Both the position numbers and the translations under genes were made by a program. Shown here in pieces: positions 53,801-64,000 of a stretch of DNA of 64,000 nucleotides. The stretch is taken from the NCBI GenBank assembly GCA_009763385.1, contig CM019824.1, positions 32,308,446-32,372,445 of the forward strand, in the 5' to 3' direction. Within the stretch, counting starts at the first letter, position 1; each line of letters starts with the position of its first letter. Source of the DNA: Coix lacryma-jobi var. lacryma-jobi (lineage: Eukaryota; Streptophyta; Magnoliopsida; Poales; Poaceae). The notes beneath the pieces are model-generated. The model had not been told where the DNA came from. It did not search any database and saw only the letters and a list, made by a program, of their open reading frames with translations.

Positions 53801-53812
53801 CGAGTTCACCAC

Positions 53813-54312
53813 GTGGCCGTCGAAGGACCCACAAAATTCGGTCGTTGGTCTCACATCCCCATAACCTTCGATTCCAGCGACATGAAGCTGAGAGATTACC
53901 CTCACACCGATGCTATGGTGATCGAAACCAACCTCGCTGGGTGGACTGTCACCAAAATCTTGGTTGATACAGGAAGCTCCGCTGACATCCTATTCGCCTC
54001 AACCTTCGACAGCATGAAGCTCGATAGAAACCTCCTGCACCCGCTGACAACCCTCTATACGGCTTCGGCGGTCAACAAGTGAGAGCGGTTGGCAAAATAT
54101 CCTTGCCTGTGACTTTCGGCGACCAAACGAACTGCAGAACTGAGCACATAACCTTTGATGTCGTCGACATGTTCTATCCATACAATGCCATTTTTGGCCG
54201 AGGGGTCACAAACGCATTCAATGCTGTCATCCATCCCGCTTACCTATGCATGAAGCTTCCCGCTCCGAAGGGTGTGGTTGCAGTATTTGGGGACCAAGAC
54301 ATTGGGCAGTGA
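53813..54312 (+). pseudogene. Element 3 protease
   Basis: VTKILVDTGSSADILFAS carries the aspartic protease D-T-G active site. The frame stops at TGA 54080-54082 and the fold continues in a neighbouring frame (FGDQTNCRTEHITFDVVD, YNAIFGRGVTNAF) to 54312. It lies between gag and RT, as expected for gypsy. Confidence 0.82.
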
Positions 54313-54585
54313 GAAACGTAGCCCCAGGGCAACGTAATGTACACAATTTGTCAAAACCTCAAACCCCGGCATCAGCGACGAGGGTGAAGTCTGCAATGAC
54401 AGAGTGAAGGCAGCGCCAAAGGAGGAAACCAAACAAGTCCAACTCTTCGAGGGTAACGCCGAAAGAAAGGTGCTCATCTCAGCAATCTAGACCCCCAATC
54501 AGAAGGCAACCTCGTTACCTTCCTCAGAGAAAATTCCGACACCTTCGCTTGGTCCGCAGAGGACCTAAAAGGAGTCAACAGATCA

Positions 54586-56300
54586 ATGATTGAGCATAGC
54601 CTGAACATCAAAACAGGCTATCGCCCAATCAAACAAAAGCTTCGCAAGATGTCAGAAGAAAGAAAGGAGGCAGCGAAGGCTGAGGTAAAAAGGCTTTTGG
54701 ACGCAGGCGTCATTCGCTCGGTCAAATACCCAACTTGGCTCTCAAATGTGGTCCTAGTCCAAAAGAAGAACAAAAAATGGCGAATGTGCGTGGATTTCAC
54801 TTGCTTGAACAAAGCTTGTCCGAAGGATGATTTCCCTCTCCCAAACATAAGCACCCTGGTCGACAGAGCGGCAGGTTGCCAAACGCTGTCCCTCCTTGAT
54901 TGCTTTTCAGGCTATCACCAGATTTGGATGAATGAAGAAGACGAGGAAAAAACAAGTTTTATCACACCCTCGGGCACTTTTGCTTCCGAAGAATGGCAGA
55001 AGGCTTGAAAAATGCAGGCTCAACCTTCGCTCGCATGACCTCTGAAGTTTTCAAGGATGAGCATGCTGTCTCTGCCTATGTCGATGACCTGGTTGTCCAG
55101 AGTGAACTAAAAGAAAACCACATATCAGACTTATCGAGGGTGTTCAGCAACCTCCGGTCCGCCGGATTGAAACTAAACCCAGAAAAATGCGTTTTCGGGG
55201 TAAGCGAAGGTAAATTGCTAGGTTGCATCGTCTCAGCCAGAGGAATCGAAGCTAACCCTGAGAAGATCGACGCCATCATGAACATGGAACCGGCGACCAA
55301 AAAGCAGCTCAGCGTCTGTCTGGTCGTTTAGCAGCACTTAGCAGATTCATCTCAAGATCCGCAGAGCGAGGGTTACCTTTCTTTGAAACACTCAGAAGCA
55401 ATGCTCCATTTAATTGGGGTCCCCAGCAGCAAAAAGCCTTCGAGGAGTTGAAAAAGTATCTGACCAGCTTGACTGCCCTAACCAGCCCAAGCAAGGGAGA
55501 TCTATTGTTACTCTACGTCGCAGCTGCTTCACGCAGCAAGCGCAGTTCTCATCAAGGAGCTCCGCGAAAACAACAAGACCAGACAAGCCCCAATCTACTA
55601 TGTTTCAGAAACCCTCGAAGGCCCAAAGAGAAATTATTCGGAGCTTGAGAAAATAGCATACGCCGTCGTTATGGCATCAAGAAAGCTCAAGCACTATTTC
55701 CAGGCGCACGAGATCCATGTACCTTCGTCGTACCCCTCGAGAACATTTTCAAAAACAACGAAGCAGTTGGAAGAATAGCAAAATGGGCAGTCGAGCTTAA
55801 CAGTTACGCTGTGACCTTCGTCGGCAGAACAGCAGTCAAATCACAGGTACTGGCTGATTTCATAGCAGAATGGACACCCGACCCTCGTGCTGGTGAGCTG
55901 CGACATGACCAGTTTTGGATCGTTTACGTCGACGGAGCCTGGGGTGCAACTGGAGCCGGTGCCTCGGCCATTCTAATCTCGCCTTCCGGGTCGAAGCTGA
56001 GATACGCACGAAGGCTTGACTTCAAATGCACAAACAACTCCGCTGAATATGAAGCTGTGATTCTGGCACTTTCAAGACTACGGTCGTTGTCAGTCCGAAG
56101 GGCACTCATCAACACAGACTCTCAAGTCATTGCGGGGCACATTGAGAAAACTACAAAGCAAAAGATCCAGAGCTTCAAAAGTATTTTCAATATGTCCGAA
56201 GGTTAGAATCTTTCTTCCTCGGCATAACTGTAAAAGCAATATCAAGGACTGAAAACAGCGAGGCAGATTGCCTAGCTAAAGCAGCCGCACAACAGTTACA
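54586..56300 (+). pseudogene. Element 3 reverse transcriptase and two RNase H domains, frameshifted
   Basis: RT begins MIEHSLNIKTGYRPIKQKLR with LLDCFSGYHQI for the first Asp; the frame breaks near 54975, where a T-run is one short, and resumes with YVDDLVVQSEL. It breaks again near 55300 in an A-run before the SRFISRSAERGLPFF block. The second, archaeal-type RNase H spans about 55915-56290 with IVYVDGAWGATGAGASAI, NNSAEYEAV and NTDSQVIAGH. The family match to Tat is good; the copy is broken by single-base changes. Confidence 0.85.
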
Positions 56301-56313
56301 GCTTCCACCAGAT

Positions 56314-57616
56314 GTGTTCTACGAGGTTACCACTCGGTCAGCTTTCGAAGCTTCTGAAATCAGCGTCAAGCTGATCAGCGCAATTCAGTGCGAGGATTGG
56401 AGAGCACCTATCATGGCCTACATCAAGGGGCTCCATGAATCAAACAACAGAGAAGAAGAAAACAGACTAAAGCAAAGAGTGCGAGGGTACAAGATTGTTG
56501 ACAACACCTTGTACAAAGCTTCGGTAACCTCGCCATGGCTCAAATGTGTGTCACAGTCCGAAGGCAATGACATTCTCAAGCTAATCCACGAGGGCATCTG
56601 TGGTTCTCACAACGGCCCGAGGGCTCTAGTCGGCAAAGCGTTCGGCAAGGTTTCTACTGGCCAACAGCATTAAGAGATGCGGAAACCATCGTCAAGCATT
56701 GCGAGGGTTGTCAACTGATGGCAAAGAACCAAAACGCTCCAGGGGCACCTACAACTCTCATATGCCCAACCTGGCCTCTGCAAAGGTGGGCGATGGACCT
56801 CGTAGGCCCACTACCGACGGCTCCAGGGAACCTTCGCTATGCGGTGGTAGCTGTGGAATACTTCACAAAGTGGATTGAAACAAGGCCATTGTCCTCCATC
56901 ACTTCCCTCGCAGTAAAAAAGTTTTTCTGGCAACAAATAGTCTGTCGCTTTGGAGTTCCTCAACATCTAACCGTCGACAATGGCACTCAGTTTGACAGCG
57001 AGGTCTTCAAAGAATTCTGTGCGCAAATTGGGACAATGTTATGCTTCGCCTCCGTCCGGCACCCGCAATCCAACGGCCTGGTTGAAAGAGCCAATGCGAC
57101 AATATTCCAAGCTATATCCAAAAAGTTGCAGGGTAGACCTAAGGGTAAATGGGCCGATGAACTACCTTCGGTCACCTGGTCTCACAACACCTCAGAATGC
57201 AGAGCAACAAAATTCACTCCTTTCAAACTTTTGTTCGGCGAAGAAGCGGTGCTTCCAGAAGAACTAAAATATGGGTCGCTCAGAACAACCCTCGCACCTG
57301 ACGAGCAAGCCCAACCGCTTGATAAAGACTACTCGAAGAAGCAAGATGCAACGCAGTGCACAACCTTCGTAAGTACCAAGAAGAAACCAAAAAATGGAGA
57401 GATAAAAAGATCAGAATCAAAGATTTGCAGAAGGGTGACCTCGTCCTCATCAGAAAACAAAACGCCAGCTTGGCGGGAAAATTTCAGCCCAAGTGGACAG
57501 GTCCATACTTGATTGTGGAAAGCAATCGCCCCGGTTCTTTCCACCTCTCCGACAGCGAAGGAAACATCCTGCCTCACACCTGGAACATTGACGACCTTCG
57601 CAAATTCTACCCATAG
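56314..57616 (+). pseudogene. Element 3 integrase, frameshifted
   Basis: The zinc-binding part has HEGICGSHNGPRALVGKAF and, after a frame change near 56645, CEGCQLMAKNQ. The core shows WAMDLVGPLP, LTVDNGTQFDSE and NGLVERANAT (D, D, E). A further one-base change near 57340 separates the C-terminal part (KIRIKDLQKGDLVLIRKQNA to WNIDDLRKFYP, stop at 57616). No chromodomain. Confidence 0.87.
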
Positions 57617-57909
57617 CGGAGCCTTAGCGAGCCCTCGCACTATGTAATCTTTGTTTCACTTTTGTTTTCTTCCATTTCTGTGCATGTAACAAAAACAGAA
57701 GGAGCTGCACTCTTTTTCCTTACGAAGGGGCGTAAGGTTTTTTAACGAGGCAGCATCCACAACCTTAATGCAGGTTAGAACCCCCGAAAAAAGAAGAGTC
57801 ATCAAACCTCTACATTTACTAGAAAACATCGAAAAAGCACCTCTTCTTCAAAGAGTGCTATCATCGATGCAACCTTTTTTAAGATTGCTTCAAAAACGAA
57901 CGTTTTCTA
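57617..57909 (+). other. Spacer after element 3 pol
   Basis: Noncoding, with the start of the repeat-rich region. No function seen. Confidence 0.4.
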
Positions 57910-58640
57910 AAAGCAAACTTCACCTCTACCTAAGATAAGGGGAGGCGCGAAGTCCAAAAAGCCGAGCACCCTCGCAAAACACGCCAGGGGCTCGCAAAAG
58001 CAAAAGACTTCACCTATACCTAAGATAAGGGGAGGCGCGAAGTCCAAAAGCCGAGCACCCTGCAAAAACACGCCAGGGGCTCGCAAAAGCAAACTTCACT
58101 CTACCTAAGATAAGGGGAGGCGCGAAGTCCAAAAAGCCGAGCACCCTCGCAAAACACGCCAGGGCTCGCAAAAGCAACTTCACCTCTACCTAAGATAAGG
58201 GGAGGCGCGAAGTCCAAAAAGCGGAGCACCTCGCAAAAACACGCCAGGGGCTCGCAAAAGCAAACTTCACTCTACCTAAGATAAGGGGAGGCGCGAAGTC
58301 CAAAAAGCCGAGCACCCTTGCAAAACACGCCAGGGGCTCGCAAAAGCAAACTTCACCTCTACCTAAGATAAGGGGAGGCGCGAAGTCCAAAAAGCGAGCA
58401 CCTCGCAAAACAAAGCCAGGGGGGCTTGCAAAAAAGCAAACTTCACTCACCTAAGATAAGGGGAGGCGCGAAGTCTAAAAAGACGAGCACCCTCGCAAAA
58501 CAAGCCAGGGGCTCGCAAAAGCAAACTTCACCTCTACTTAAGATAAGGGGACGCGCGAAGTCAAAAAACCAAGCACCCTCGTGCAAATGCCAGGGGCTCG
58601 CCAAAAAAGCAAACCCCGCGCCCGTGATAACAGTAGAGCC
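57910..58640 (+). repeat. Tandem array A in element 3 (unit about 85-90 bp, 8-9 copies)
   Basis: Each unit contains CTTCACCTCTACCTAAGATA, then AGGGGAGGCGCGAAGTCCAA, GCCGAGCACCCTCGCAAAAC and ACGCCAGGGGCTCGC. Copies start near 57910, 58003, 58087, 58170, 58258, 58345, 58435 and 58520, with a degraded copy near 58610. Copies differ mainly in homopolymer lengths. Tat/Ogre elements are known for hypervariable tandem repeats in this 3' region. Confidence 0.92.
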
Positions 58641-58664
58641 CCGCGAAGTCCAAAAACCAGCTTG

Positions 58665-59270
58665 TCGAAAAGCATCACGCGAGCTCGCTAAAAGAAAGTG
58701 GAGGCGTCGCTGTTTTTTCAAATCAGCTTATCAAAAGCGTGCGCGAGCCTCGCTAAAAGAAAGTGGGGGCGTCGCTGTTTTTTCAAATCAGCTTATCAAA
58801 GGCGTTGCGCGAGCCTCGCTACAAGAAAGTGGGGGCGTCGCTGTTTTTTCAAATCAGCTTATCAAAAGCGTTGCGCGAGCCTCGCTAAAAGAAAGTGGGG
58901 GCGTCGCTGTTTTTTTTCAAATCAGCTTATCAAAGGCGTTGCGCGAGCCTCGCTAAAAGAAAGTGGGGGCGTCGCTGTTTTTTCAAATCAGCTTATCAAA
59001 AGCGTTGCGCGAGCCTCGCTAAAAAAAAAGTGGGGGCGTCGCTGTTTTTTCAAATCAGCTTATCAAAAACGTTGCGCGAGCCTCGCTAAAAGAAAGTGGG
59101 GGCGTCGCTATTTTTTCAAATCAGCTTATCAAAAGCGTTGCGCGAGCCTCGCTAAAAGAAAGTGGGGGCGTCGCTGTTTTTTCAAATCAGCTTATCAAAA
59201 GCGTTGCGCGAGCCTCACTAAAAGAAAGTAGGGGGCGCAGCTGTTTTTCCAAAATCATCCCATCAAAAGC
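58665..59270 (+). repeat. Tandem array B in element 3 (unit about 62-68 bp, about 9 copies)
   Basis: Unit: GTTGCGCGAGCCTCGCTAAA, AGAAAGTGGGGGCGTCGCTG, then TTTTTTCAAATCAGCTTATC and AAAAGC. The unit is unrelated to array A, which it follows directly. The last copy (about 59215-59270) is diverged. Open frames across it are a by-product of unit length. Confidence 0.92.
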
Positions 59271-59391
59271 GTAACGTAAAAGCTTCACAATCACTTTAGT
59301 TAAACCACTACAAACCAATGCAGATAAATTGCAGAATTTACTTGCCTCAACCAATAATACGGCTTACAATCTAAAAGGGAGAAAGTCACAG

Positions 59392-62300
59392 TTACAAGGG
59401 TTCACCCCCACGTTCAACTACAGCCAAGTCATCGAAACTTTCGACCCCATCCTCAAACCACCCCTCCACTGGAACTAGGGGTCCCCACAACAAAGGAGCT
59501 GCAGGGACAATCGGCAGTTCCCCGGGTAAAACCCTCGTCCTATACATATATCTATGCCGTGTCTCACTAACTTCCGAAGGTTCTTCCTTCGGAATCATAA
59601 GCGTCCCATCCGAACCTATACCAAGCTCCTTTTGCCCAAACAAATATTCCAAAGCTGTGTTCTCGTCAATATCATTATCTTCGCTAGCTTGCGAGATCGA
59701 AGAAGATCCAAACAAATAACGGTCGGCCTGACGGTCCGTATAATCTGCCTCACGCCAAAAACGACCTGACCTACTATTCTTAAATCATAACCTTCGCACC
59801 TTTGACCACCAAAAGCGTTCAAAGGAAAGCGAAGGATGTTTAAACCTAGCGTGAGCCCACGATTCACCAGTTATAAAAATATCTTGGTAATTTAACATCA
59901 GCGGAGTAGTCACGTCGAATACGTCTAGCACGGTTCCGTCAGGAACCTGCTTGTTTCACAAAAAATACGAAGATGCTTCAGCCTCATCAAGTCTTTACAA
60001 CCACAATCTCTACAAAAGGGCTACCTCGCAACAACAATCCCAGGGATCACACCTGACCAGCTTCCCCATGGGCTCCACTCGCAGCTCCGTCCTTGATAGC
60101 TTCCGAACCTTCGCCAATGGCGACGGTCGAGGCTCCAGCAGGCGCCCTTCTCCGCCGTGGACTCCTCCACGGCAGCCTCGACGATCGAAGCAGGCTCTTC
60201 TTCCATCGTCGCTTTTTGCACCACGGCTTCTTCAGTGCTCGGGACGTCCCCAACCAAGGCCTCGATCTCGGCGAGCGTAACCCCCGCAGCACTTGACTCA
60301 GGGGCAGCTTCGAAGCCACCTCCCACTTCAACTTCTGTGGGCGGCGAGGGCATCGCATCTTTTCGAGCCTATAAGCAAAACAAAGGCAAACCTCGCCAAG
60401 ATCATAATAACCCCTCTGAAACAGTTCAAACAAAATCGAAAAATCAAAAAAATACGCAAACCTGACGTGTAGCCTCGGCAGCTTCTTCGAAGGCAAGAGC
60501 TCGGCCGCCTCCGGAGATCCAAAACCTGCGGAGCAGACGCATCGCGCAGTTCCGAACTTCAGCATCATCAACCTTCATACGGCGCACTTCATCGACCGAC
60601 GAAAAGGCATGGTTTGTCCTCTTGATTTTGCAAAGATGATCACAACCCGCCAGTCGAAGCATGCTCGCCATTGCCAAAGCCCCGGCATAGCCTCCGAAAT
60701 CGGCTGCATTGACAACTAGCGAGCTGAAGACATCAAGCTCATTATCAAGCCAACCCTCGAACGCCTCTGCATTAGTTACAGGCAGCGGCTCCCCAGCAGA
60801 GCCGCCAGCCTCGGTCAAGAAGCAATCGAGTTTATGTTTAATCTTCTCCATACTCATCCGCCATGACTTATTCAAAGTGTTAACTCGACCCTCGGCAGCC
60901 GCCAGAGCCATATCCTTCTCTTTGCCCGCCGCAATCAGATCCGCATTACGCTTCGCCAGCCCCACCGCCTCTTCTCGGGCCTTCACGGCCGTCTCCGACG
61001 CATTCTTCAATTCGATCTCCTTGTTATCCAAGCTTCGACTGAGCCTGGCATTCTCTCTCTCAAGCTCGGAGATTTGGCACTCATGAATTCCATATCAGAG
61101 CCAACTTTACGCCTGGCCGCGCGATTCCGGAGCATCAACTCCGCCAATTTCACATCCACGTCGTCAAACGTATCCCCAACAGGTTGGTCGGCAAGACGAA
61201 CCTCCGCTTCCGGCACACAAATACGGCCGAAGATACGGCCTAAAAACGCCTTTCCTCCGGGCCACACTGCAGGTGACAATCCCGAAGGTCCGGGCTTGTG
61301 AATAACTCAGTCGCCGGATCGCAGACACCCAGCTTCTTAGCGAACTCAGGAAGACTCGACCGGCTAGCCTCGCCATACGGTCTCTTCCCCGGGTTTCGCT
61401 CAGATTCAAGTTCGCCGGAAAATTCGAAACCATCGACCCACTAATGCGAGCCAGCAAACGAGGGAATCGACCCTCGCGGAGGACTCCTTGGCTCCATGTC
61501 CCGATTTATATTGTCAACGCTCCGGTCAGCCGGAGCGCCACCACTGGACGCGACAATCTTCTTCCCACGGTCGTCTTCAATGCTCACAACCTCATCAGAG
61601 CCACCCTCGCTGCTTGAAGTCACACTGTCTTCAACAGACGTGTCCTCTTCCGTCCCCCCCCTCTTTTTCTTCCTCTTTCTCCTCCACCTCATCGTCATCA
61701 GAGTCACCCCCGTCGTCCGAGATTTGAATTAAAGCTCCGATCCCCCCAACTAAGGGCACCCGCCCTGCAACCCTACCGACAGCCCGACCGGAAGTAACAA
61801 TGGCCGAGGGGGAAGAGGTACCACCAGGACCCGAAACAACTGCGACCTTCGTCGCAAGTGTTTTTGCTCGACCTCCAGCAGCACCACAGCCTCGACCACG
61901 GCCTCTCTTCGGCCGAGAAACGATCTCTCTCTCTTCCGAAGCTTTACGCTTCCTCTTCTTCGGTGCATCGTCGCTCGAAGGAGCTGGCCAGTCCGCATAC
62001 TGGATCCCAAGCGTGTCAAACAGTCTGTTGACCCGACCTCCGCTACCCACCGAGCTATGGATAGCCTTAACCTCTAGCGTGGACAGTTTCCCAACAAGCT
62101 CCTCCGTCCACTGCTGAACTCGCTTGTAAACGGCCTCGACCCCATCTTCGCGCGATGGAAACTTCTTAAGAGTTTTCTCCCAAACCTTGTCCAGATCCAG
62201 ATTCGGCCTCTTCAAACCCCTACCTTCGTACTTGGGGTCACTCTCTACCTTGAACCATGCCTGCCTCCGGCCGAGAGGCCAAATCTTGGCACAGCAGTAC

Positions 62301-62998
62301 TCCTCCACTAAATCACGTGCACACAAAGAGCGTGCAACGACTCTCAGACAGTCAACAGCAGCGTGAGCCTCGACGCTCATCCTGGCTTCGGCGCTTACAT
62401 CCCCAAGCAACGGAAGCTCACCGCAAAGCTCGGCGCAATCACTGAGCTTGTAATAAAACCAAAACTCCTGTCACCCGCTGCTCCACTTGTTCTTCTGTGC
62501 CTGCACCGGTAGCTCCGCGCCGGCGCGATGACAAAAAGTGTACACACACCAAACTGACCAAGACTGGCCTTACCTTCGCCGTCCGTAAACTTGCAAGGTT
62601 GCATATGAACCCGATGAGTGCGAACAAACCCTCGACATGAGGGACAATCCCCTGAGTTCGGCAGGCCCAGACATAAATGACATCTCTCGTGAAGCAAGAG
62701 GGTGTAAGCTGGTGGTGGAAGCGCAGATTAAACCTTCGCAAAACGAAGTCACGAAGGAGTCAGCGGGGAAGCGAAGACCAGCTGAAAAGAACTCCTCGAA
62801 CACAACAACCTCATCTGCGTCCGGCCTCGGCACTGTCTCCCCAGCGCTGGTCATCGCCTTGCCTTCCTCAATCCAACCCCACCTGACATAAGATGCAATC
62901 TCAGAGGCGCAAACTCGGCTAAGACCGAACTCGAAGGTAACCCCCTCATCCGCGATAGTGGGAGAAACAGCGCGAGCGGTCTGCTTCAACCTGGCCAT
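59392..62998 (-). pseudogene. Antisense gene of element 3 (aORF), disrupted
   Basis: The minus-strand gene reads from ATG 62998 (MARLKQTARAVSPTIADEGV) with EEFFSAGLRFPADSFVTSF, a Transposase_28-like start. It continues through blocks at 62740-62440, 62410-61640 (KIWPLGRRQAWFKVESDPKY; basic PKKRKRKASEE, a possible nuclear signal; acidic DDGGDSDDDEVEEKEEEKEG), 61707-61441, and a coiled coil at 61031-60470. A GTTTGCG donor at about 60468 and a TTATAG acceptor at about 60382 lead to an acidic exon (VEVGGGFEAAPESSAAGV) and a last block to 59392. Homopolymer frameshifts (for example the C7 run near 61655) and a TGA at 62471-62473 break it. Same place and direction as the element 1 antisense gene. 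Confidence 0.7.
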
Positions 62999-63146
62999 CT
63001 CTCTAGCTCCTGACACTATCAAACAACGAATGCCCGACTCAACCCTCGCACGCAAGCTAAAACAAACCTTCGCCACAAAGCAAATCGCAACAGCAGGATG
63101 GCTATAGCAGAGGAGGGCGCAATCCAAGCTCCTCAACCACCCTCTC

Positions 63147-63154
63147 TATTTATA
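63147..63154 (-). promoter_or_regulatory. TATA box of the element 3 antisense gene
   Basis: Minus-strand TATAAATA in GGCCTATAAATAGAGAGGG, about 150 bases upstream of the ATG at 62998. The spacing and sequence mirror those upstream of the element 1 antisense gene (8258-8265). Confidence 0.65.
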
Positions 63155-63348
63155 GGCCGGATGGCGGAGCGCCCAACCCAATAAAACCGGCACAAAAAAC
63201 GAAACGGACTCCAGTTCAAAAACAATACAACGGCCCGGCCCAAAAGCAGCCGCGGGCGTCGCTGCCGAGAATCCCGTCTCATTTCCCGTTGAAAGGCGCT
63301 GCTTGGGCCTAAACACTATTCTTTAGATCCAAGACAACGAGGGGCTAC
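63155..63348 (+). other. Element 3 sequence between antisense promoter and 3' LTR
   Basis: Noncoding. It ends with the purine-rich ACAACGAGGGGCTAC (about 63334-63348), the likely polypurine tract for plus-strand priming. Confidence 0.55.
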
Positions 63349-64000
63349 TGTTGGGGGAAGGGACCCTCGGCAGAGGCGCCACGCAGGCTGGCTTAACAAA
63401 ACGGCCCGCGCACCTTCGCCGTCTATCCCCCTATTTCATCCTGTCATAGTCTCTCAGGTCGCCAATCAAACCTCTGAACACTGACCCAACCTTCGGAAGT
63501 GTTCAGGTACTTTTTGCAGGAAGAGGGCGTGAAGAGCGATGGGAGTGACCCTCGCGCATCCCGCGTACCTTCGCCAAGAGGCCCAGGCCCAACTGGTGGC
63601 GAAGGACCTCAAGCTCTGCGACTGGACGGATACCTCCGCAGGACGAAGGTCGGCCCTCGTCTTTCCATCGCGAGGTTAAGGCGTGACGACAACGCGGCAG
63701 GCGACCCTCGCCGGCCTTCGAGGCCATTCCACTTGGAGCGATGGGTCGGGCAAGCGTCAGTGGAGCGTTGGCCCGAGGGCAAGCGAGATCGAGGGTCTGG
63801 CACTCGTTCTCCCCCCTCGAGGGTGATAAGAATCAGGTGGCGGCGCGCAGGAAGGAGGCTGACTAGGGTTTTCACCTTAGCTGTGTTTTTACGTTAACCC
63901 TCCTCCCTGTGTGGAGCCAGGGAATCTTTTCTGTACCCTTTTGTAATTGATCCCATGACCCTTGGTATTCCCTATAAATACCAGGGAGTGAACAGTGTAA
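63349..64000 (+). repeat. 3' LTR of element 3, cut by window end
   Basis: Starts TGTTGGGGGAAGGG and matches 51125 onward to the end of the window. Differences seen: one G fewer in the first run, GCGGGCT/GCAGGCT, TTGTC/TCGTC, and a 3-base shortening at GTTAACCC. Confidence 0.93.

Larger units (their letters stand above)
51125..64000 (+). mobile_element. Element 3: young Tat-lineage gypsy element nested in element 2
   Basis: 5' LTR 51125-51913, PBS, gag, protease, RT-RNase H, integrase, two tandem arrays, an antisense gene, and a 3' LTR from 63349 that runs off the window. Comparing the 652 shared LTR bases by eye gives two substitutions and two short indels, so insertion is recent. Despite this gag and pol carry several one-base frameshifts. 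The full length should be about 13 kb. The 5' flank at the insertion is AAGAA; its partner is outside. Confidence 0.93.

Noticed and set aside
58426..59231. Open frames of about 176 codons encoding a repeating Lys/Arg/Phe/Cys peptide
   Set aside because: They exist because several array B units happen to keep frame; there is no start context, and indels in other units break them.
57910..59270. Regular repeats that could suggest a CRISPR array
   Set aside because: Units are head-to-tail with no unique spacers, lie in a eukaryotic retrotransposon, and have no cas genes; they are ordinary tandem repeats.

Overview
This window looks like nuclear DNA from a grass (Poaceae). It is dominated by LTR retrotransposons of grass type (Ty3/gypsy Tat lineage and Ty1/copia Sirevirus lineage). 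Tourist and Stowaway MITEs, a non-autonomous CACTA element and a LINE remnant add to this. Only a few ordinary plant genes are present: one CC-NBS-LRR disease-resistance gene, one short C2H2 zinc-finger gene and a decayed receptor-like cytoplasmic kinase. I cannot name the species from the sequence alone.

Left block (1-17258) is a stack of nested insertions whose left halves lie outside the window. Element 1 (1-10733, + strand) is the 3' part of a Tat-type gypsy element: pol, then an oppositely transcribed five-exon gene with its own TATA box, then the 3' LTR. It sits inside an LTR of a short minus-strand copia derivative (10734-14204). That derivative sits in the gag of a second copia element (14205-16150), which in turn sits in an old minus-strand gypsy LTR (16151-17258).

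Genic block (17259-27855): an RLCK class VI-like kinase pseudogene, an intact NLR gene on the minus strand (coding 22423 to 18788, with a 5'-UTR intron), then a Tourist MITE, a Stowaway MITE and a CACTA element with clear target-site duplications, followed by anonymous AT-rich DNA.

Middle block (27856-47637): a 5'-truncated Sirevirus with complete 3' LTR, pol and gag (27856-35688, minus strand), joined to a small copia RNase H/LTR remnant. AT-rich intergenic DNA follows, with MITEs, old gypsy LTR and integrase remnants, a 1.5-kb solo copia LTR with its target-site duplication, the zinc-finger gene (45431-45763), and a LINE RNase H tail.

Right block (47638-64000): element 2 (5' LTR, PBS, gag) belongs to the same family as element 1. 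Its gag is cut by element 3 (51125 to beyond 64000), another Tat-type element with near-identical LTRs, a frameshifted gag-pol, two back-to-back tandem arrays, and a second antisense gene with its own TATA box. Together elements 1 and 2 show the layout LTR-gag-pol-antisense gene-LTR. Element 3 shows the same layout in an independent family. The recurrent, promoter-bearing, spliced antisense gene is the most interesting system in the window.
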